A DNA stretch of 64,000 nt, taken from Methylobacterium goesingense. GTDB lineage: Bacteria; Pseudomonadota; Alphaproteobacteria; Rhizobiales; Beijerinckiaceae. Both the position numbers and the translations under genes were made by a program. This document shows, piece by piece, positions 1-9,450 of this stretch (the first letter of the stretch is position 1; each line of letters begins with the position of its first letter). The stretch lies in NCBI RefSeq assembly GCF_022179225.1, contig NZ_BPQL01000101.1:1-64000 (forward strand). The letters are read 5' to 3'. The notes beneath the pieces were generated by a model. It had not been told where the DNA came from, searched no databases, and saw only the letters and a list, made by a program, of their open reading frames with translations.

Positions 1-1
1 G

Positions 2-931
2 CGCCGGACCCGGCGCGAATACGCCTTTGCCTACAAGGATCTGGTCACGGCCTTGCGGGCGGTACTGCCGGAGCGGGCCGAACTCCGCTTCGGGCGCGTC
101 ACCGATATCGCCAGCGGAGCGGACCTCCAGCGCGTCACCCTGAGCGACGGCTCCGTGGTGGAGGGCCGCCTCCTCATCGTCGCGACGGGGCCGGGCGCTG
201 CCATCCATCGGCGCGTCGGGATCGACATCGTGGATGCCCAGCGCGACCACTCGATCTGCATCGGATTCTACCTGGAGGCGCCCCCGGCGGCGTTCCCGTT
301 CGAGTCGATCGTCTATTACGGCGAGCGCTGGAACGACCGCGTGTCCTATATCTCGCTGTTCCCGATCGGGTCGCGCATGCGCGCGAACCTGTTCGTGTAT
401 CGCGAGCACGACGAGCCCTGGATCCAGGCGTTCCGTGCCGATCCCGCCGAGACCCTGCGGCGGACGCTCCCGAACCTCGAGCGGGTGTGCGGACCCATCG
501 AGATCGCGGGCAACCTCGATATTCGTCCGATCGACCTTCGCCAGACGCAGGGGCACGAGCGCGCCGGTGTGGTCCTGATCGGTGACGCCTACTGCACCTC
601 ATGCCCCGTCTCCGGAACCGGTATGCACAAGGCCCTGATCGACGTGGAGCGCCTCTGCCGGGAGTACGTGCCGGCCTGGCTCGCGACGCCAGGTATGGAC
701 GCCGACAAGATTTCCACCTTCTACGCCGACACCGTGAAGACCGAGTTCGACCGGAACAGCCTCGCGATCAGCAATCGCCTGCGCGGTCTTGCCGTGGGGC
801 GTGGCGCCCGGTGGCGCGTTTCCCGCGCGGCGGCGAAGGCCCGCTCGGCCTGCGCCTTCACCGTACACCGCTGCGCGCACTTCGCCGCCGTCATGGCCGC
901 ACCAGTCACGGAGTTTCTGGAGCGGATCTGA
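2..931 (+). CDS. FAD-dependent monooxygenase/oxidoreductase, 5' end outside window
   Basis: C-terminal part of a flavoprotein of the FAD_binding_3 (p-hydroxybenzoate hydroxylase/geranylgeranyl reductase-like) group. The frame is open to the left edge, so the real start lies outside the window. Visible are the strand LLIVATGPG, which closes the Rossmann part, and the FAD ribityl-binding motif VVLIGDAYCTSCPVSGTG near residue 190. The substrate cannot be told from the sequence. The gene stands alone and converges on the guanylyltransferase gene across a strong hairpin. Confidence 0.75.
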   Translation, partial: RRTRREYAFAYKDLVTALRAVLPERAELRFGRVTDIASGADLQRVTLSDGSVVEGRLLIVATGPGAAIHRRVGIDIVDAQRDHSICIGFYLEAPPAAFPFESIVYYGERWNDRVSYISLFPIGSRMRANLFVYREHDEPWIQAFRADPAETLRRTLPNLERVCGPIEIAGNLDIRPIDLRQTQGHERAGVVLIGDAYCTSCPVSGTGMHKALIDVERLCREYVPAWLATPGMDADKISTFYADTVKTEFDRNSLAISNRLRGLAVGRGARWRVSRAAAKARSACAFTVHRCAHFAAVMAAPVTEFLERI

Positions 932-981
932 GGTCGCGCCCGCAGCATGGTCGCGCCGGAGACCGTTGCCCTGGGGCCATC

Positions 982-1012
982 CCGGCCCATCCGACGTCGT
1001 CGGGCGGGCCGG
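982..1012. terminator. Hairpin between two convergent genes
   Basis: Inverted repeat with outer arms CCGGCCC/GGGCCGG and inner arms CCGAC/GTCGG around a 3-nt loop. It lies in the 93-bp gap between the convergent flavoprotein and guanylyltransferase genes. There is no T-run, so it is a candidate bidirectional terminator from position and stability only. Confidence 0.5.
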
Positions 1013-1024
1013 AGCATCGCGGTC

Positions 1025-2458
1025 CTACCGTCCGTAGATATCCTCGACGCGGATGATGTCGTCCTCGCCGGTGTAGGAGCCGACCTGGACCTCGATGAGC
1101 TCCAGCGGGATCTTGCCGGGGTTGGTCAGACGATGCATCGAGCCGATCGGCAGGTAGACCGCCTCGTTCTCGTGCACCAGCACGACCGCGTCGTTGAGCG
1201 TGACTTCCGCCGTGCCCTTCACCACCACCCAATGCTCGGCACGATGGAAGTGCTTCTGGAGTGAGAGCCGGCCGCCCGGCGTCACCATGATGCGCTTGAC
1301 CTGGAAGCGCTCGCCGATGTCGATGCGCTGGTACCAGCCCCAGGGCCGGTACATCCGGCGATGGGCGTCGGCCTCCGGGTACGCCTTCGCGCGCAGGTTC
1401 GCGACGAGGTCCTTGACCTGGGAGGCCCGCGCCTTCGACGTCACCAGGACCGCGTCGGCGGTCGCCACCACCACCACGTCGTCGAGGCCCACTACCGTCG
1501 TCAGGTGATCGCCCTCGCTGTGGATCAGGCTGCCACGGGTATCCACGGTCTCGACCCGGCCGCGCAGAGCATTGCCGTCCGCATCGCGCGGGAGCACCTC
1601 CCAGACCGCGTCCCAGGTCCCGACATCGGACCAGGGAAAGGAGACCGGGCGCACGCCGGCCCGCTCGGTGCGCTCCATCACGGCGTAGTCGATGGAGGTC
1701 TTGGGCGCCCGGCCGAAGGCGGCCGCATCGAGGCGCACGAAGTCGAGGTCGCGGACTGCACCCGCGAGAGCGGCCTGGGTGGCCTCCAGGATCTCCGGTG
1801 CGTAGGCTTCGAGTTCAGCCAGCATCACGTCGGCGCGGAATAGGAAGTAGCCCGAGTTCCAGAGCGCGCCTTCGGCGATGAGACGCTCGGCCCCGGCCCG
1901 GTCCGGCTTCTCCACGAAGCGCGCGACCCGGTGATTCCCGGAGACGTCATCGAGGGGCTCGCCGACGCGAATGTAGCCATAACCGGTGGCCGGTGCCGTC
2001 GGGGTGACGCCGAGCGTCATGATCTGTCCGGCCCGCGCTCCGGCGGCGGCGGCCCGGGCGGCCTCGACGAAGGCCGGCGTGTCGCCGATGACGTGGTCGG
2101 CGGCCATGATCAGCACCACGGCTTCCGGGTCCTGGGCGGCCGCGTGGAGGGTGGCGACCGCCACCGCGGCGGCCGAGTCGCGCCGATCGGGCTCCAGGAT
2201 GATGTCGGCCGCGATGCCGGCCTGGGCGAGTTGCTCGGCGACGATGAAGCGCGCATCGCTGCTGGTGAGCACCGTGGCGCGGGCGAAAACGCCGTCATCC
2301 GTCAGTCGGCGGGCCGTGTCCTGGAAGGTGGAGCTGTCCGGATTGATCAGCGGGGTGAACTGCTTGGGCATGCTCTCGCGCGAGGCCGGCCAAAGCCGCG
2401 TGCCCGATCCGCCGCACAGGATCACCGGATAGATCAGATGGCCGGACCGCTCTGACAT
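1025..2458 (-). CDS. manC: Mannose-1-phosphate guanylyltransferase / mannose-6-phosphate isomerase (type II)
   Basis: Bifunctional enzyme of 477 residues that makes GDP-mannose for surface polysaccharide and glycan synthesis. The N-terminal nucleotidyltransferase begins with the signature VILCGGSGTRLWPASR. The C-terminal cupin (about residues 350-470: EHWVVVKGTAEVTLND, then LPIGSMHRL) is the type II isomerase domain. The length is that of the AlgA/ManC family. The ATG at 2458 is chosen because GGGAGGAG lies 4 nt upstream and the protein then starts MSERSGHLIYPVILCGG. No other polysaccharide gene is adjacent, so it is probably a stand-alone housekeeping copy. Confidence 0.92.
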   Translation of the reverse strand: MSERSGHLIYPVILCGGSGTRLWPASRESMPKQFTPLINPDSSTFQDTARRLTDDGVFARATVLTSSDARFIVAEQLAQAGIAADIILEPDRRDSAAAVAVATLHAAAQDPEAVVLIMAADHVIGDTPAFVEAARAAAAGARAGQIMTLGVTPTAPATGYGYIRVGEPLDDVSGNHRVARFVEKPDRAGAERLIAEGALWNSGYFLFRADVMLAELEAYAPEILEATQAALAGAVRDLDFVRLDAAAFGRAPKTSIDYAVMERTERAGVRPVSFPWSDVGTWDAVWEVLPRDADGNALRGRVETVDTRGSLIHSEGDHLTTVVGLDDVVVVATADAVLVTSKARASQVKDLVANLRAKAYPEADAHRRMYRPWGWYQRIDIGERFQVKRIMVTPGGRLSLQKHFHRAEHWVVVKGTAEVTLNDAVVLVHENEAVYLPIGSMHRLTNPGKIPLELIEVQVGSYTGEDDIIRVEDIYGR

Positions 2459-2522
2459 GACACTCTCCTCCCAGATGATCATGCACGCCGATGTGCGCAC
2501 ACCTCAAAATCTGCTGAGGGTC

Positions 2523-2540
2523 CTACCGTGTCACGGGTAG
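2523..2540. promoter_or_regulatory. Imperfect dyad upstream of manC
   Basis: CTACCGTG and CACGGGTAG are inverted copies with one bulged base, in the 156-bp gap between scpA and manC. This could be an operator or a small hairpin in the manC leader. Only the symmetry supports it. Confidence 0.25.
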
Positions 2541-2614
2541 AACCGCCATCGTTCGCGGCGCCCTGCTACGACAGAAACTCGGCTTTCAAAGACGTTTTCT
2601 GACCCGCGGACTGC

Positions 2615-4780
2615 TTACTCCGCCGCTTGGCGGGCAGCGTAGCCCAGGCGTCCGTTCAGCTCCTCGATCAGCTTCACGGCGGCTTCCGCGATCACGGTGC
2701 CGGGCGGGAAGATCGCCGAGGCACCGGCGGCGTAGAGGGCATCGTAGTCGCCTGGCGGGATCACACCGCCGATGACGATCATCACGTCGCCACGGCCCTG
2801 CTCCGTCAGCGCCGCCTTCAACTCGGGCACCAGGGTCAGGTGACCGGCGGCCAGCGACGATACGCCGACGATGTGGACGTCGTTCTCCACCGCCTGCCGC
2901 GCGGCTTCGGCGGGGGTCGCGAAGAGCGGTCCGATATCCACGTCGAAGCCGAGATCGGCGAAGGCGGAGGCGATGACCTTCTGGCCCCGGTCGTGCCCGT
3001 CCTGACCCATCTTGGCGACGAGGATGCGCGGGCGGCGCCCGTCGTTCTCCTCGAAGGTCTCCACGAGCTTGCGAACGGTCTCGACCACCGGCGACATGCC
3101 ACCCACCTCCCGCTTGTAGACGCCCGAGATCGAGCGGATCTCCGCCCGGTGACGGCCCCAGGCCTTCTCCAGGGCGTCCGAGATCTCGCCCACCGTGGCC
3201 TTGGCCCGCGCCGCGCTCACGGCGAGTTCGAGGAGATTGCCCGTCCCTTGCGCTGCCGCCGTCAGCGCGGCGAGCGCGGCGTCGACGTCGGCCTGGCTGC
3301 GCTCGGCCCGCAGGCGCTTCAGCTTGTCGATCTGCAGGGTGCGGACATTGCCGTTGTCGACGCGCATCAGCTCGATGGCGCGGTCGTCGTCCGGCTTGTA
3401 CTTGTTGACGCCCACGATGGTCTGGCGGCCGGAATCGATCCGGGCCTGGGCGCGGGCGGCGGCTTCCTCGATGCGCAGCTTCGGGATGCCGGCCTCGATC
3501 GCCTTGGCCATGCCCCCCAGTTCGTCGACCTCGCGCAGGTGCTCCCAGGCGCGGGCGACGATGTCCTGGGTGAGCTTCTCGACGTAGTAGGAGCCGCCCC
3601 ACGGATCGACGACGCGCGTCGTGCCACTCTCCTGCTGCAGGAAGAGCTGGGTGTTGCGGGCGATGCGGGCCGAAAAGTCGGTGGGCAGGGCCAGCGCCTC
3701 GTCCAGCGCGTTGGTGTGCAGGGACTGGGTGCCCCCTTGCGTGGCCGCCATCGCCTCGATGCAGGTGCGGGTGACGTTGTTGAATACGTCCTGGGCGGTC
3801 AGCGACCAGCCGCTCGTCTGCGAGTGGGTGCGCAGCGGCAGGGACTTGTCGGATTTCGGCTCGAACTCCTTGACGAGCTTGGCCCAGATCAGGCGCGCGG
3901 CCCGCATCTTGGCGATCTCCATGAAGAAATTCGTCGAGATGGCCCAGAAGAACGACAGGCGCGGGGCGAACTGGTCGATGGTCAGGCCGGCGGCGAGGCC
4001 AGCCTTGATGTACTCGACGCCGTCGGCCAGCGTGTAGGCGAGTTCGAGGTCGTTCGTCGCCCCGGCTTCCTGCATGTGGTAGCCGGAAATCGAGATGGAG
4101 TTGAACTTGGGCATGTTCTTGGAGGTGTAGGCGAAGATATCGCCGATGATCCGCATCGAACCCGCCGGGGGGTAGATGTAGGTGTTGCGGACCATGAACT
4201 CCTTGAGGATGTCGTTCTGAATCGTGCCGGCGAGCTTCTCCGGAGGCACGCCCTGCTCCTCGGCCGCCACGATGTAGAGGGCGAGGATCGGCAGCACCGC
4301 GCCGTTCATCGTCATCGAGACGGTCATCTCGTCCAGCGGAATGCCGGAGAACAGGGTCCGCATGTCGTAGATCGAGTCGATGGCGACGCCCGCCATGCCG
4401 ACATCGCCCGAGACGCGCGGGTGGTCGGAATCGTAGCCCCGGTGGGTGGCGAGGTCGAAGGCCACCGACAGGCCCTTCTGACCGGCGGCGAGGTTGCGCC
4501 GGTAGAACGCGTTCGAATCCTCCGCCGTGGAGAAGCCGGCGTATTGCCGGATGGTCCAGGGCTGGGTCACGTACATCGTCGGGTAGGGGCCGCGCAGGTA
4601 GGGCGCCACACCCGGATAGGTATCGAGGAACTCGATGCCTTCGCGGTCCTGCGGACCGTAGACGCCCTTCACCGGGATGCCCTCGGGCGTCATCCAGGGT
4701 TCGCCGATGGGCGGCACCGGGGCCGGAACGGCGTCGGCCGCGTACGGAACGGTCGCGAAGTCGGGGATGCGAGACGTCAT
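2615..4780 (-). CDS. scpA: Methylmalonyl-CoA mutase, large (catalytic) subunit
   Basis: Adenosylcobalamin enzyme that interconverts (R)-methylmalonyl-CoA and succinyl-CoA; in methylotrophs it is the last mutase step of the ethylmalonyl-CoA pathway. The 721-residue product has the N-terminal TIM-barrel substrate domain, including [19 protein letters not shown] and [10 protein letters not shown]. The C-terminal B12-binding domain has the base-off motif DGHDRG (about residue 600) followed by GPLF and GGVIPPGD. The ATG at 4780 starts [13 protein letters not shown] and gives the family's usual length; the longer upstream reading is unlikely. The small-subunit gene is not in the window. A perfect TATAAT lies about 35 bp upstream. 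Confidence 0.95.
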   Translation of the reverse strand: MTSRIPDFATVPYAADAVPAPVPPIGEPWMTPEGIPVKGVYGPQDREGIEFLDTYPGVAPYLRGPYPTMYVTQPWTIRQYAGFSTAEDSNAFYRRNLAAGQKGLSVAFDLATHRGYDSDHPRVSGDVGMAGVAIDSIYDMRTLFSGIPLDEMTVSMTMNGAVLPILALYIVAAEEQGVPPEKLAGTIQNDILKEFMVRNTYIYPPAGSMRIIGDIFAYTSKNMPKFNSISISGYHMQEAGATNDLELAYTLADGVEYIKAGLAAGLTIDQFAPRLSFFWAISTNFFMEIAKMRAARLIWAKLVKEFEPKSDKSLPLRTHSQTSGWSLTAQDVFNNVTRTCIEAMAATQGGTQSLHTNALDEALALPTDFSARIARNTQLFLQQESGTTRVVDPWGGSYYVEKLTQDIVARAWEHLREVDELGGMAKAIEAGIPKLRIEEAAARAQARIDSGRQTIVGVNKYKPDDDRAIELMRVDNGNVRTLQIDKLKRLRAERSQADVDAALAALTAAAQGTGNLLELAVSAARAKATVGEISDALEKAWGRHRAEIRSISGVYKREVGGMSPVVETVRKLVETFEENDGRRPRILVAKMGQDGHDRGQKVIASAFADLGFDVDIGPLFATPAEAARQAVENDVHIVGVSSLAAGHLTLVPELKAALTEQGRGDVMIVIGGVIPPGDYDALYAAGASAIFPPGTVIAEAAVKLIEELNGRLGYAARQAAE

Positions 4781-4813
4781 GGGCTCTGGCTCGTGCGGCG
4801 GCAGCGTGCCTGC

Positions 4814-4842
4814 ATTATAGGTACGCGCTCGGTCTGGGCTAC
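4814..4842 (-). promoter_or_regulatory. Candidate promoter of scpA
   Basis: On the minus strand a perfect -10 box TATAAT (4819-4814) is preceded at 17 bp by a poor -35 (GTAGCC). The predicted start would give a leader of about 27 nt before the ATG at 4780. Confidence 0.45.
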
Positions 4843-4947
4843 TCCTAACCGGACTCGCACCGGATGGGGTCGGCAAAAGCGTCACTTTCCCGCGCGGACC
4901 GGCGAAATCTTTTCGGGGTCGCCGCAAAACTTTCTTGGATCAAAACC

Positions 4948-5856
4948 TTATTCGGCAGCCATCCGGGCCGGTGAGAGACCCTGCACCTCGGCGGCCACGG
5001 CCGCCACGACGCTGCGCAGATGCCACACCAATTCCGAAAACCCCGGGGTGATCGCGAGGGTCGCCTCGTTCATGTAGAGGCCCCGGTTGATCTCGATCTG
5101 AAGGGCGTGGCGCTCGACGTTCGGCTCGCCGTAATGCTCGGTGATGAACCCACCGGCGTAGGGCTTGTTGCGCAGGACACGGTAGCCCCGCGCCCGCAGG
5201 TGGTGCTCGAAGGCGTCGATCAGGATCGGCGCGCAGGCGGTGCCGAAGCGGTCGCCCAGGACGACGTCGGCCCGCGCCGCCTCGTCGCGCCCGAGGCTCG
5301 ACGAAGGCATCGAGTGGCAATCGATCAGGATCGCGTGCCCGAACCGGCGGGCCGTGCGCTGGATCAGGCTGCGCAGGGTGCGGTGATAGGGCTTGTAGAG
5401 GGACTCGATCCGCTCCACCGCGACCTCCACGGGTAGGCGCCCGCGATAGATCTCCTGCCCGTCGGCCACGAGGCGCGGAATGGTGCCGAGTCCGCCCGCC
5501 ACCCGCATGGAGCGTGTGTTGGCGAAGGCCGGCAGGCGCCCGTCGAACATGCGCGGATCGAGTTCGTAGGGCTCCCGATTCACGTCGAGGAAGGCGCGCG
5601 GGAAATGCGCCCGCATCAGGGGCGCGCCGAGATCGACCACCGGTGCGAACAGCCGATCCACATGCGCATCCTCCGAGCGCCGCAGCGCGAGGCCCCCGAG
5701 CCGCGAGGCGGCGAGAAAGGCCGGCGGATAGACCGCACCCGAATGCGGCGCGTTGAACACGAAGGGGAGGATGTGCTCGGTCGGCTCATCCACCGTGAAG
5801 GGCGGATCGAAGGCCGCCGCTCCGGACGCCTCGGGGGCTTGGGACGACTCTGTCAT
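4948..5856 (-). CDS. N-formylglutamate amidohydrolase family protein
   Basis: Zinc-dependent amidohydrolase family that splits N-formylglutamate to glutamate and formate in histidine catabolism, but is also common outside hut operons. Family blocks are FVFNAPHSGAVYP, LMRAHFPRAFLDVNREPYELDPRMF, ILIDCHSMPS and LQIEINRGLYMNE. The ATG at 5856 (MTESSQAPE) gives 302 residues; a TTG 33 nt upstream is less likely. No other hut gene is nearby. The gene is divergent from cpdR, an arrangement I recall from other Hyphomicrobiales, so its substrate is left open. Confidence 0.88.
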   Translation of the reverse strand: MTESSQAPEASGAAAFDPPFTVDEPTEHILPFVFNAPHSGAVYPPAFLAASRLGGLALRRSEDAHVDRLFAPVVDLGAPLMRAHFPRAFLDVNREPYELDPRMFDGRLPAFANTRSMRVAGGLGTIPRLVADGQEIYRGRLPVEVAVERIESLYKPYHRTLRSLIQRTARRFGHAILIDCHSMPSSSLGRDEAARADVVLGDRFGTACAPILIDAFEHHLRARGYRVLRNKPYAGGFITEHYGEPNVERHALQIEINRGLYMNEATLAITPGFSELVWHLRSVVAAVAAEVQGLSPARMAAE

Positions 5857-6064
5857 CGCGGCGTGGGCGCCTCGGTGCGGACGGAACAACGCATGCGCTC
5901 ACTTTGCGGTTTGCCGGCTGGCCTGTCCAGCAGAACGGGCGCGCCGCGAAGCCGCTGCGGGTGCCGTTGGACACCCCGGCCGGAGCGCTTGGCAACGTTC
6001 TGTTTACCAAGCCGGTGCTTTGTGGAAAGAACACCACGAATCAAAAGGTACGGGACGCCGCGCG

Positions 6065-6421
6065 ATGAAAATCCTCCTGGCGGAAGACGACAACGACATG
6101 CGCCGCTTCCTGGCCAAGGCGTTGCAGAACGCCGGCTATGACGTGCTGTCGTTCGACAACGGCCTCTCGGCCTATAACCGCCTGCGCGAAGAGCCCTTCG
6201 AACTGCTCCTCACCGATATCGTGATGCCCGAAATGGACGGCATCGAGCTGGCGCGCCGCGCCACCGAGCTCGACCCGGACATCAAGGTGATGTTCATCAC
6301 GGGCTTCGCCGCGGTGGCGCTCAACCCGGATTCCAAGGCCCCGAAGGACGCCAAGGTCCTGTCCAAGCCGTTCCACCTGCGCGATCTCGTCAACGAGGTC
6401 GAGAAGCTGTTGGCGGCCTGA
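6065..6421 (+). CDS. cpdR: Single-domain response regulator CpdR
   Basis: A 118-residue receiver domain with no output domain. In Caulobacter and rhizobia, unphosphorylated CpdR primes ClpXP to degrade cell-cycle proteins, and phosphorylation comes from the CckA-ChpT relay. Visible are the acidic pocket LLAEDDNDM, the phospho-acceptor Asp in LLLTDIVMPEMDG, the switch Thr in VMFITGFAAVAL and the Lys of KVLSKPFH. The short length and the GFAAVAL stretch match CpdR rather than generic receivers. The longer upstream reading in the same frame is GC-rich noise; the ATG at 6065 gives the normal CpdR N terminus. Confidence 0.88.
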   Translation: MKILLAEDDNDMRRFLAKALQNAGYDVLSFDNGLSAYNRLREEPFELLLTDIVMPEMDGIELARRATELDPDIKVMFITGFAAVALNPDSKAPKDAKVLSKPFHLRDLVNEVEKLLAA

Positions 6422-6513
6422 GCAATCCTCGCCCCGTCTCTGACTGACCGGTAGTAGGAAGTGCGGTCGCGCTCGCCTATATGCTGGTTGGATTGGGGTG
6501 GGGCGTTACGACG

Positions 6514-6771
6514 ATGAAGCCGGTCACAATCTACACAACCGCCTGGTGCCCGTATTGCTCGGCGGCCAAGAGCCTCCTGCGCGACAAGGGCATCGCCTTT
6601 ACCGAGATCGACGTCGAGAAGACCTCCGGCTCGCGCGCCACGATGGTGCAGCGGGCGGGCGGGCGCACAAGCGTCCCGCAGATCTTCGTGGGCGACACCC
6701 ATGTGGGCGGCTGCGACGACCTCTACGCTCTGAACGGCGCCGGCAAGCTCGACCCGATGGTGGCCGCGTGA
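6514..6771 (+). CDS. grxC: Glutaredoxin 3 (dithiol, CPYC)
   Basis: Cytoplasmic glutathione-dependent disulfide reductase of 85 residues. The active site CPYC is at about residues 12-15, with the TSVP cis-proline and GGCDDL glutathione-binding loop following. It starts at the ATG that gives MKPVTIYTTAWC. Its stop overlaps the GTG of the next gene by 3 nt, so it heads an operon with a Nit-type amidase, which fits a glutathione-maintenance role. Confidence 0.95.
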   Translation: MKPVTIYTTAWCPYCSAAKSLLRDKGIAFTEIDVEKTSGSRATMVQRAGGRTSVPQIFVGDTHVGGCDDLYALNGAGKLDPMVAA

Positions 6772-7616
6772 GCGCCGAGCCCCGGTTCACCGCCGCCTGC
6801 GTGCAGATGCGCTCCGGGCGCGATCCGCTCGCCAACCGCGATGCCGCCGTGTCCCTGGTGCGCGAGGCCGCCGATGCGGGCGCGCATTACGTGCAGACGC
6901 CCGAGATGACCTCCCTGGTGGAGCGCAGCCGGACCAGCCTGTTCGAGAAGGTCACGGAGCAGGACGACGACCTGACCCTGGCGGCCCTTCGCGAGGTCGC
7001 GCGTGCGCGCGGCATCGTGATCCAGATCGGTTCGCTCGCCGTGCGCAACGGCGACAAGATCGCCAACCGCGCCTTCCTGATCGATACCGAGGGCGCGATC
7101 ACCGCATCCTACGACAAGCTGCACCTCTACGACGTCGATCTGCCCAACGGCGAGCGCTGGCGGGAATCCGCCACCTATACGGGTGGTGCCTGCGCGGTGG
7201 TCGCCGACACGCCCTGGGCGCCGATCGGGCTCGCCATCTGCTACGACATCCGCTTTCCCGCCCTCTACCGGGCGCTGGCTGAGGCCGGGGCGGCGATCCT
7301 CACGGCACCCGCCTGCTTCACGCAGCAGACCGGCGAGGCCCACTGGCACGTGCTCCACCGCGCCCGCGCCATCGAGACGGGCTCCTTCATGATCTCGGCT
7401 GCGCAGGGTGGGCATCACGAAGACGGGCGCGATACCTACGGACACTCGCTCATCGTCGATCCCTGGGGCAAGGTGCTGGCCGATGCCGGCGGCTCCGAGC
7501 CCGGCGTGATCCTGGCGGAGGTCGACCTGTCCCGCGTCACCGACGCCCGCGCCCGTATCCCGACCCTCCAGCACGCGCGCCCCTTCACCGTCGAGCGCGT
7601 CGGACGTCCCGCCTGA
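6768..7616 (+). CDS. Carbon-nitrogen hydrolase, Nit1/deaminated-glutathione amidase type
   Basis: Nitrilase-superfamily amidase of 282 residues. The catalytic triad is seen as Glu in TPEMTS, Lys in SYDKLHLYD and Cys in LAICYDIRFP. The YDKLHLYDVDLP and RFPALYR sequences match the Nit1/Nit2 branch, which removes side-product deaminated glutathione or omega-amides. The position directly after a glutaredoxin gene, translationally coupled through a GTG start (GTGA overlap), agrees with a glutathione-repair role. The exact substrate is inferred. Confidence 0.88.
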   Translation: MSAEPRFTAACVQMRSGRDPLANRDAAVSLVREAADAGAHYVQTPEMTSLVERSRTSLFEKVTEQDDDLTLAALREVARARGIVIQIGSLAVRNGDKIANRAFLIDTEGAITASYDKLHLYDVDLPNGERWRESATYTGGACAVVADTPWAPIGLAICYDIRFPALYRALAEAGAAILTAPACFTQQTGEAHWHVLHRARAIETGSFMISAAQGGHHEDGRDTYGHSLIVDPWGKVLADAGGSEPGVILAEVDLSRVTDARARIPTLQHARPFTVERVGRPA

Positions 7617-7641
7617 CCCTCGTTCCCCGAAATCCGGTCCC

Positions 7642-8127
7642 ATGATCCGCTACACCCTCGCCTGCGAGGCCGGGCACGGCTTCGAGAGCTGGTTTCCATC
7701 CAGTGATTCCTACGACGCGCAGGCCGCGCGCGGGCTGGTCACCTGCCCGGTCTGCGGATCGGCACGCGTCGGCAAGAGCATGATGGCGCCCTCCGTCGCC
7801 CGTACCGACCGGGGCCCGCGCGCGGCCGCCGCCGAAGCGTCCTCAGAGCCCGCCCTGCCAGTGCCGACGGTGGCGTCGACGCCGGAACTCGCGCCCAGCG
7901 AGCCCGAGCAGCGCCTGCGAGCCCTGATGCAGGCTCTGCGTGCCCAGGTGGTCCGGAACGCCGACGATGTCGGCACGCGCTTTCCCGAGGAGGCCCGCCG
8001 CATCCATTACGGCGAGGTGGAGACCCGCGCGATCTACGGGGAAGCCAGCGTCGACGAGGCACGAGCCCTCATCGACGAGGGCATCGACGTCGCGCCACTG
8101 CCGCCGGCCCTCGACGACCGGCATTGA
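7642..8127 (+). CDS. DUF1178 family protein
   Basis: A 161-residue protein with the N-terminal block MIRYTLACEAGHGFESWFPS and a zinc-knuckle-like CPVCG. The C-terminal signature is FPEEARRIHYGEVETRAIYGEAS. The family is conserved in alpha- and betaproteobacteria and commonly sits behind a carbon-nitrogen hydrolase and glutaredoxin gene, as here; its function is unknown. The middle (residues 55-85) is a low-complexity Ala/Pro/Glu linker. Confidence 0.88.
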   Translation: MIRYTLACEAGHGFESWFPSSDSYDAQAARGLVTCPVCGSARVGKSMMAPSVARTDRGPRAAAAEASSEPALPVPTVASTPELAPSEPEQRLRALMQALRAQVVRNADDVGTRFPEEARRIHYGEVETRAIYGEASVDEARALIDEGIDVAPLPPALDDRH

Positions 8128-8133
8128 TATCCG

Positions 8134-8153
8134 GGCCTTCGCCGAAGGTTTTT
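8134..8153 (+). terminator. Intrinsic terminator of the grxC operon
   Basis: Stem CCTTC/GAAGG with a GCC loop, followed directly by five T residues, starting 7 nt after the DUF1178 stop. Confidence 0.7.
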
Positions 8154-8187
8154 CCGCCGTATCGCCGGCCCCTTCGCCGAACGATGC

Positions 8188-8676
8188 CTAGCGCCTGAGT
8201 GCCGCCGTGCCGGCCACCGAGGCGAGCGTGAAGGCGATGAGCCCGTTCCAGCCTGCCAGGGAAATTCCGAGGAAGCGCCAGGCGGCGGTTGAGCAATCCG
8301 CCACCCGCGTGGTCTGCAGGGTATTCAGGAAGTCGCCGATTTCCTTCGGGTTCGCGCCCGCGCCGCCGCCGCAATCCGTGGGTCCGGCCCAGAGCGCCCA
8401 CTCGGCCCCCGCGTGATAGACGCTGAGCCCGGCACCGTAGAGCAGGCCGATGGCCGCGAGCCCGAGGACGAGACGGGTGGCCCAGGCGGGAACGACCAGC
8501 CCGAGGAGCGCCAGCGGGATCGCCGCGTAATAGGGAATTCGCTCCTGCAGACAGAGCTTGCACGGCACGTAGCCGAGCCCCCACTGGAAATAGAATGCGC
8601 CTGCGATCGTCAGCACGGAGCCGACGAGGAGGAGGAGGGCCGCCCGGCGCAGGCGGAGGAGCGAAGCGTAGTCCAT
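8188..8676 (-). CDS. DsbB-like disulfide bond formation protein
   Basis: Inner-membrane quinone-dependent oxidoreductase family, 162 residues with four predicted transmembrane segments. The first periplasmic redox pair is CKLC in GYVPCKLCLQERIPYY, a DsbB hallmark. Further cysteines (TDCGGG and ADCST) lie in the second periplasmic loop. It starts MDYASLL at 8676, 2 nt after the stop of the DedA-like gene, so the two are co-transcribed. The DsbA partner is not in the window. Confidence 0.88.
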   Translation of the reverse strand: MDYASLLRLRRAALLLLVGSVLTIAGAFYFQWGLGYVPCKLCLQERIPYYAAIPLALLGLVVPAWATRLVLGLAAIGLLYGAGLSVYHAGAEWALWAGPTDCGGGAGANPKEIGDFLNTLQTTRVADCSTAAWRFLGISLAGWNGLIAFTLASVAGTAALRR

Positions 8677-8678
8677 CT

Positions 8679-9260
8679 CTACAGAAGCACCTTGAACAGA
8701 ACGAAGCCCAGGATGATCACCGCGACGGAGATCGCCGCGACGACGTTGAGGTGCCGGTCGAGCACCCCACGGATCTGAACGCCGTAGCGGCCGAGAAGTC
8801 CCGCGAGCAGGAAGAAGCGTGCACCGCGCGTGAGCAGCGACAGCACCACGAACCAGAACAGGTCGTAATGCGCGAAGCCGGACGTGATGGTCACGAGCTT
8901 GAACGGGATCGGCGTCAGCCCTTTGAGCAGGATCACCCAGTGCCCGTACTGCGCGTAGGAGGCCTGGAAGGTCGCCGCTTTGTCGGTGAGCCCGTAGACC
9001 CGGAACACCCATTGCCCGATCGAATCGAACAGCAGCGCGCCGATGGCGTAGCCGAGCACGCCGCCCGCCACCGAGGCCAGGGTGGTGACGAGGGCGTAGA
9101 ACCAGACCCGGTCCGGCCGGCTCACCGCCATCGGCACCAGCATCACGTCTGGCGGCACGGGGAAGAACGAGCTTTCCGCGAAGGCGACGGCACCGAGGGC
9201 GTAGGGCGCGGACGGCTTACCCGCCAGCGCGAGGATCCACTCGTAGAGGCGACGGATCAT
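8679..9260 (-). CDS. YqaA/DedA (VTT domain) membrane protein
   Basis: Integral membrane protein of 193 residues with the SNARE-associated/VTT-domain features of the DedA superfamily: FAESSFFPVPPDVML near the N terminus and KGLTPIPFKLVTITSGFAHYDLFWFVVLSLLTRGARFF in the core. DedA proteins are implicated in undecaprenyl phosphate and phospholipid translocation; YqaA members are less well studied. The start at 9260 (MIRRLYEW) is preferred over a longer, signal-free extension. Confidence 0.85.
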   Translation of the reverse strand: MIRRLYEWILALAGKPSAPYALGAVAFAESSFFPVPPDVMLVPMAVSRPDRVWFYALVTTLASVAGGVLGYAIGALLFDSIGQWVFRVYGLTDKAATFQASYAQYGHWVILLKGLTPIPFKLVTITSGFAHYDLFWFVVLSLLTRGARFFLLAGLLGRYGVQIRGVLDRHLNVVAAISVAVIILGFVLFKVLL

Positions 9261-9410
9261 GAACGGGTCCGGGATGGCTGGAGAACGGCGAAACGGCGCC
9301 TTTGACCACACCGCGCCTGGGCTGGCGAGCGGCCCGGGGCCGCATCTGCCGACAAAACCGCGCGGCCGGGCCCGAAAGCGGACAGGGCGCGCATCCGGTC
9401 CGGCAATCGG

Positions 9411-9441
9411 TTGACAGCCGCAGGCCCGCGCGGCAGGACAT
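9411..9441 (+). promoter_or_regulatory. Promoter of tRNA-Leu
   Basis: A consensus -35 box TTGACA at 9411-9416 lies 34 bp before the mature tRNA. A weak -10 (around AGGACAT, 9435-9441) follows at 18-19 bp. The 150 bp before it hold no other feature I can support. Confidence 0.5.
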
Positions 9442-9450
9442 GCGGCGCGT

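Noticed and set aside
2627-5077. An 816-codon open frame antisense to scpA
   Set aside because: Low-complexity shadow of the mutase gene; the opposite strand encodes a full-length known enzyme.
5857-6064. A CtrA-binding site before cpdR
   Set aside because: Only a half-site-like GTTTACC is visible; the full TTAA-N7-TTAA pattern is absent.
6481-6513. An earlier ATG start for grxC
   Set aside because: It would add MLVGLGWGVTT, which is not seen in glutaredoxins; the later ATG gives the normal N terminus.
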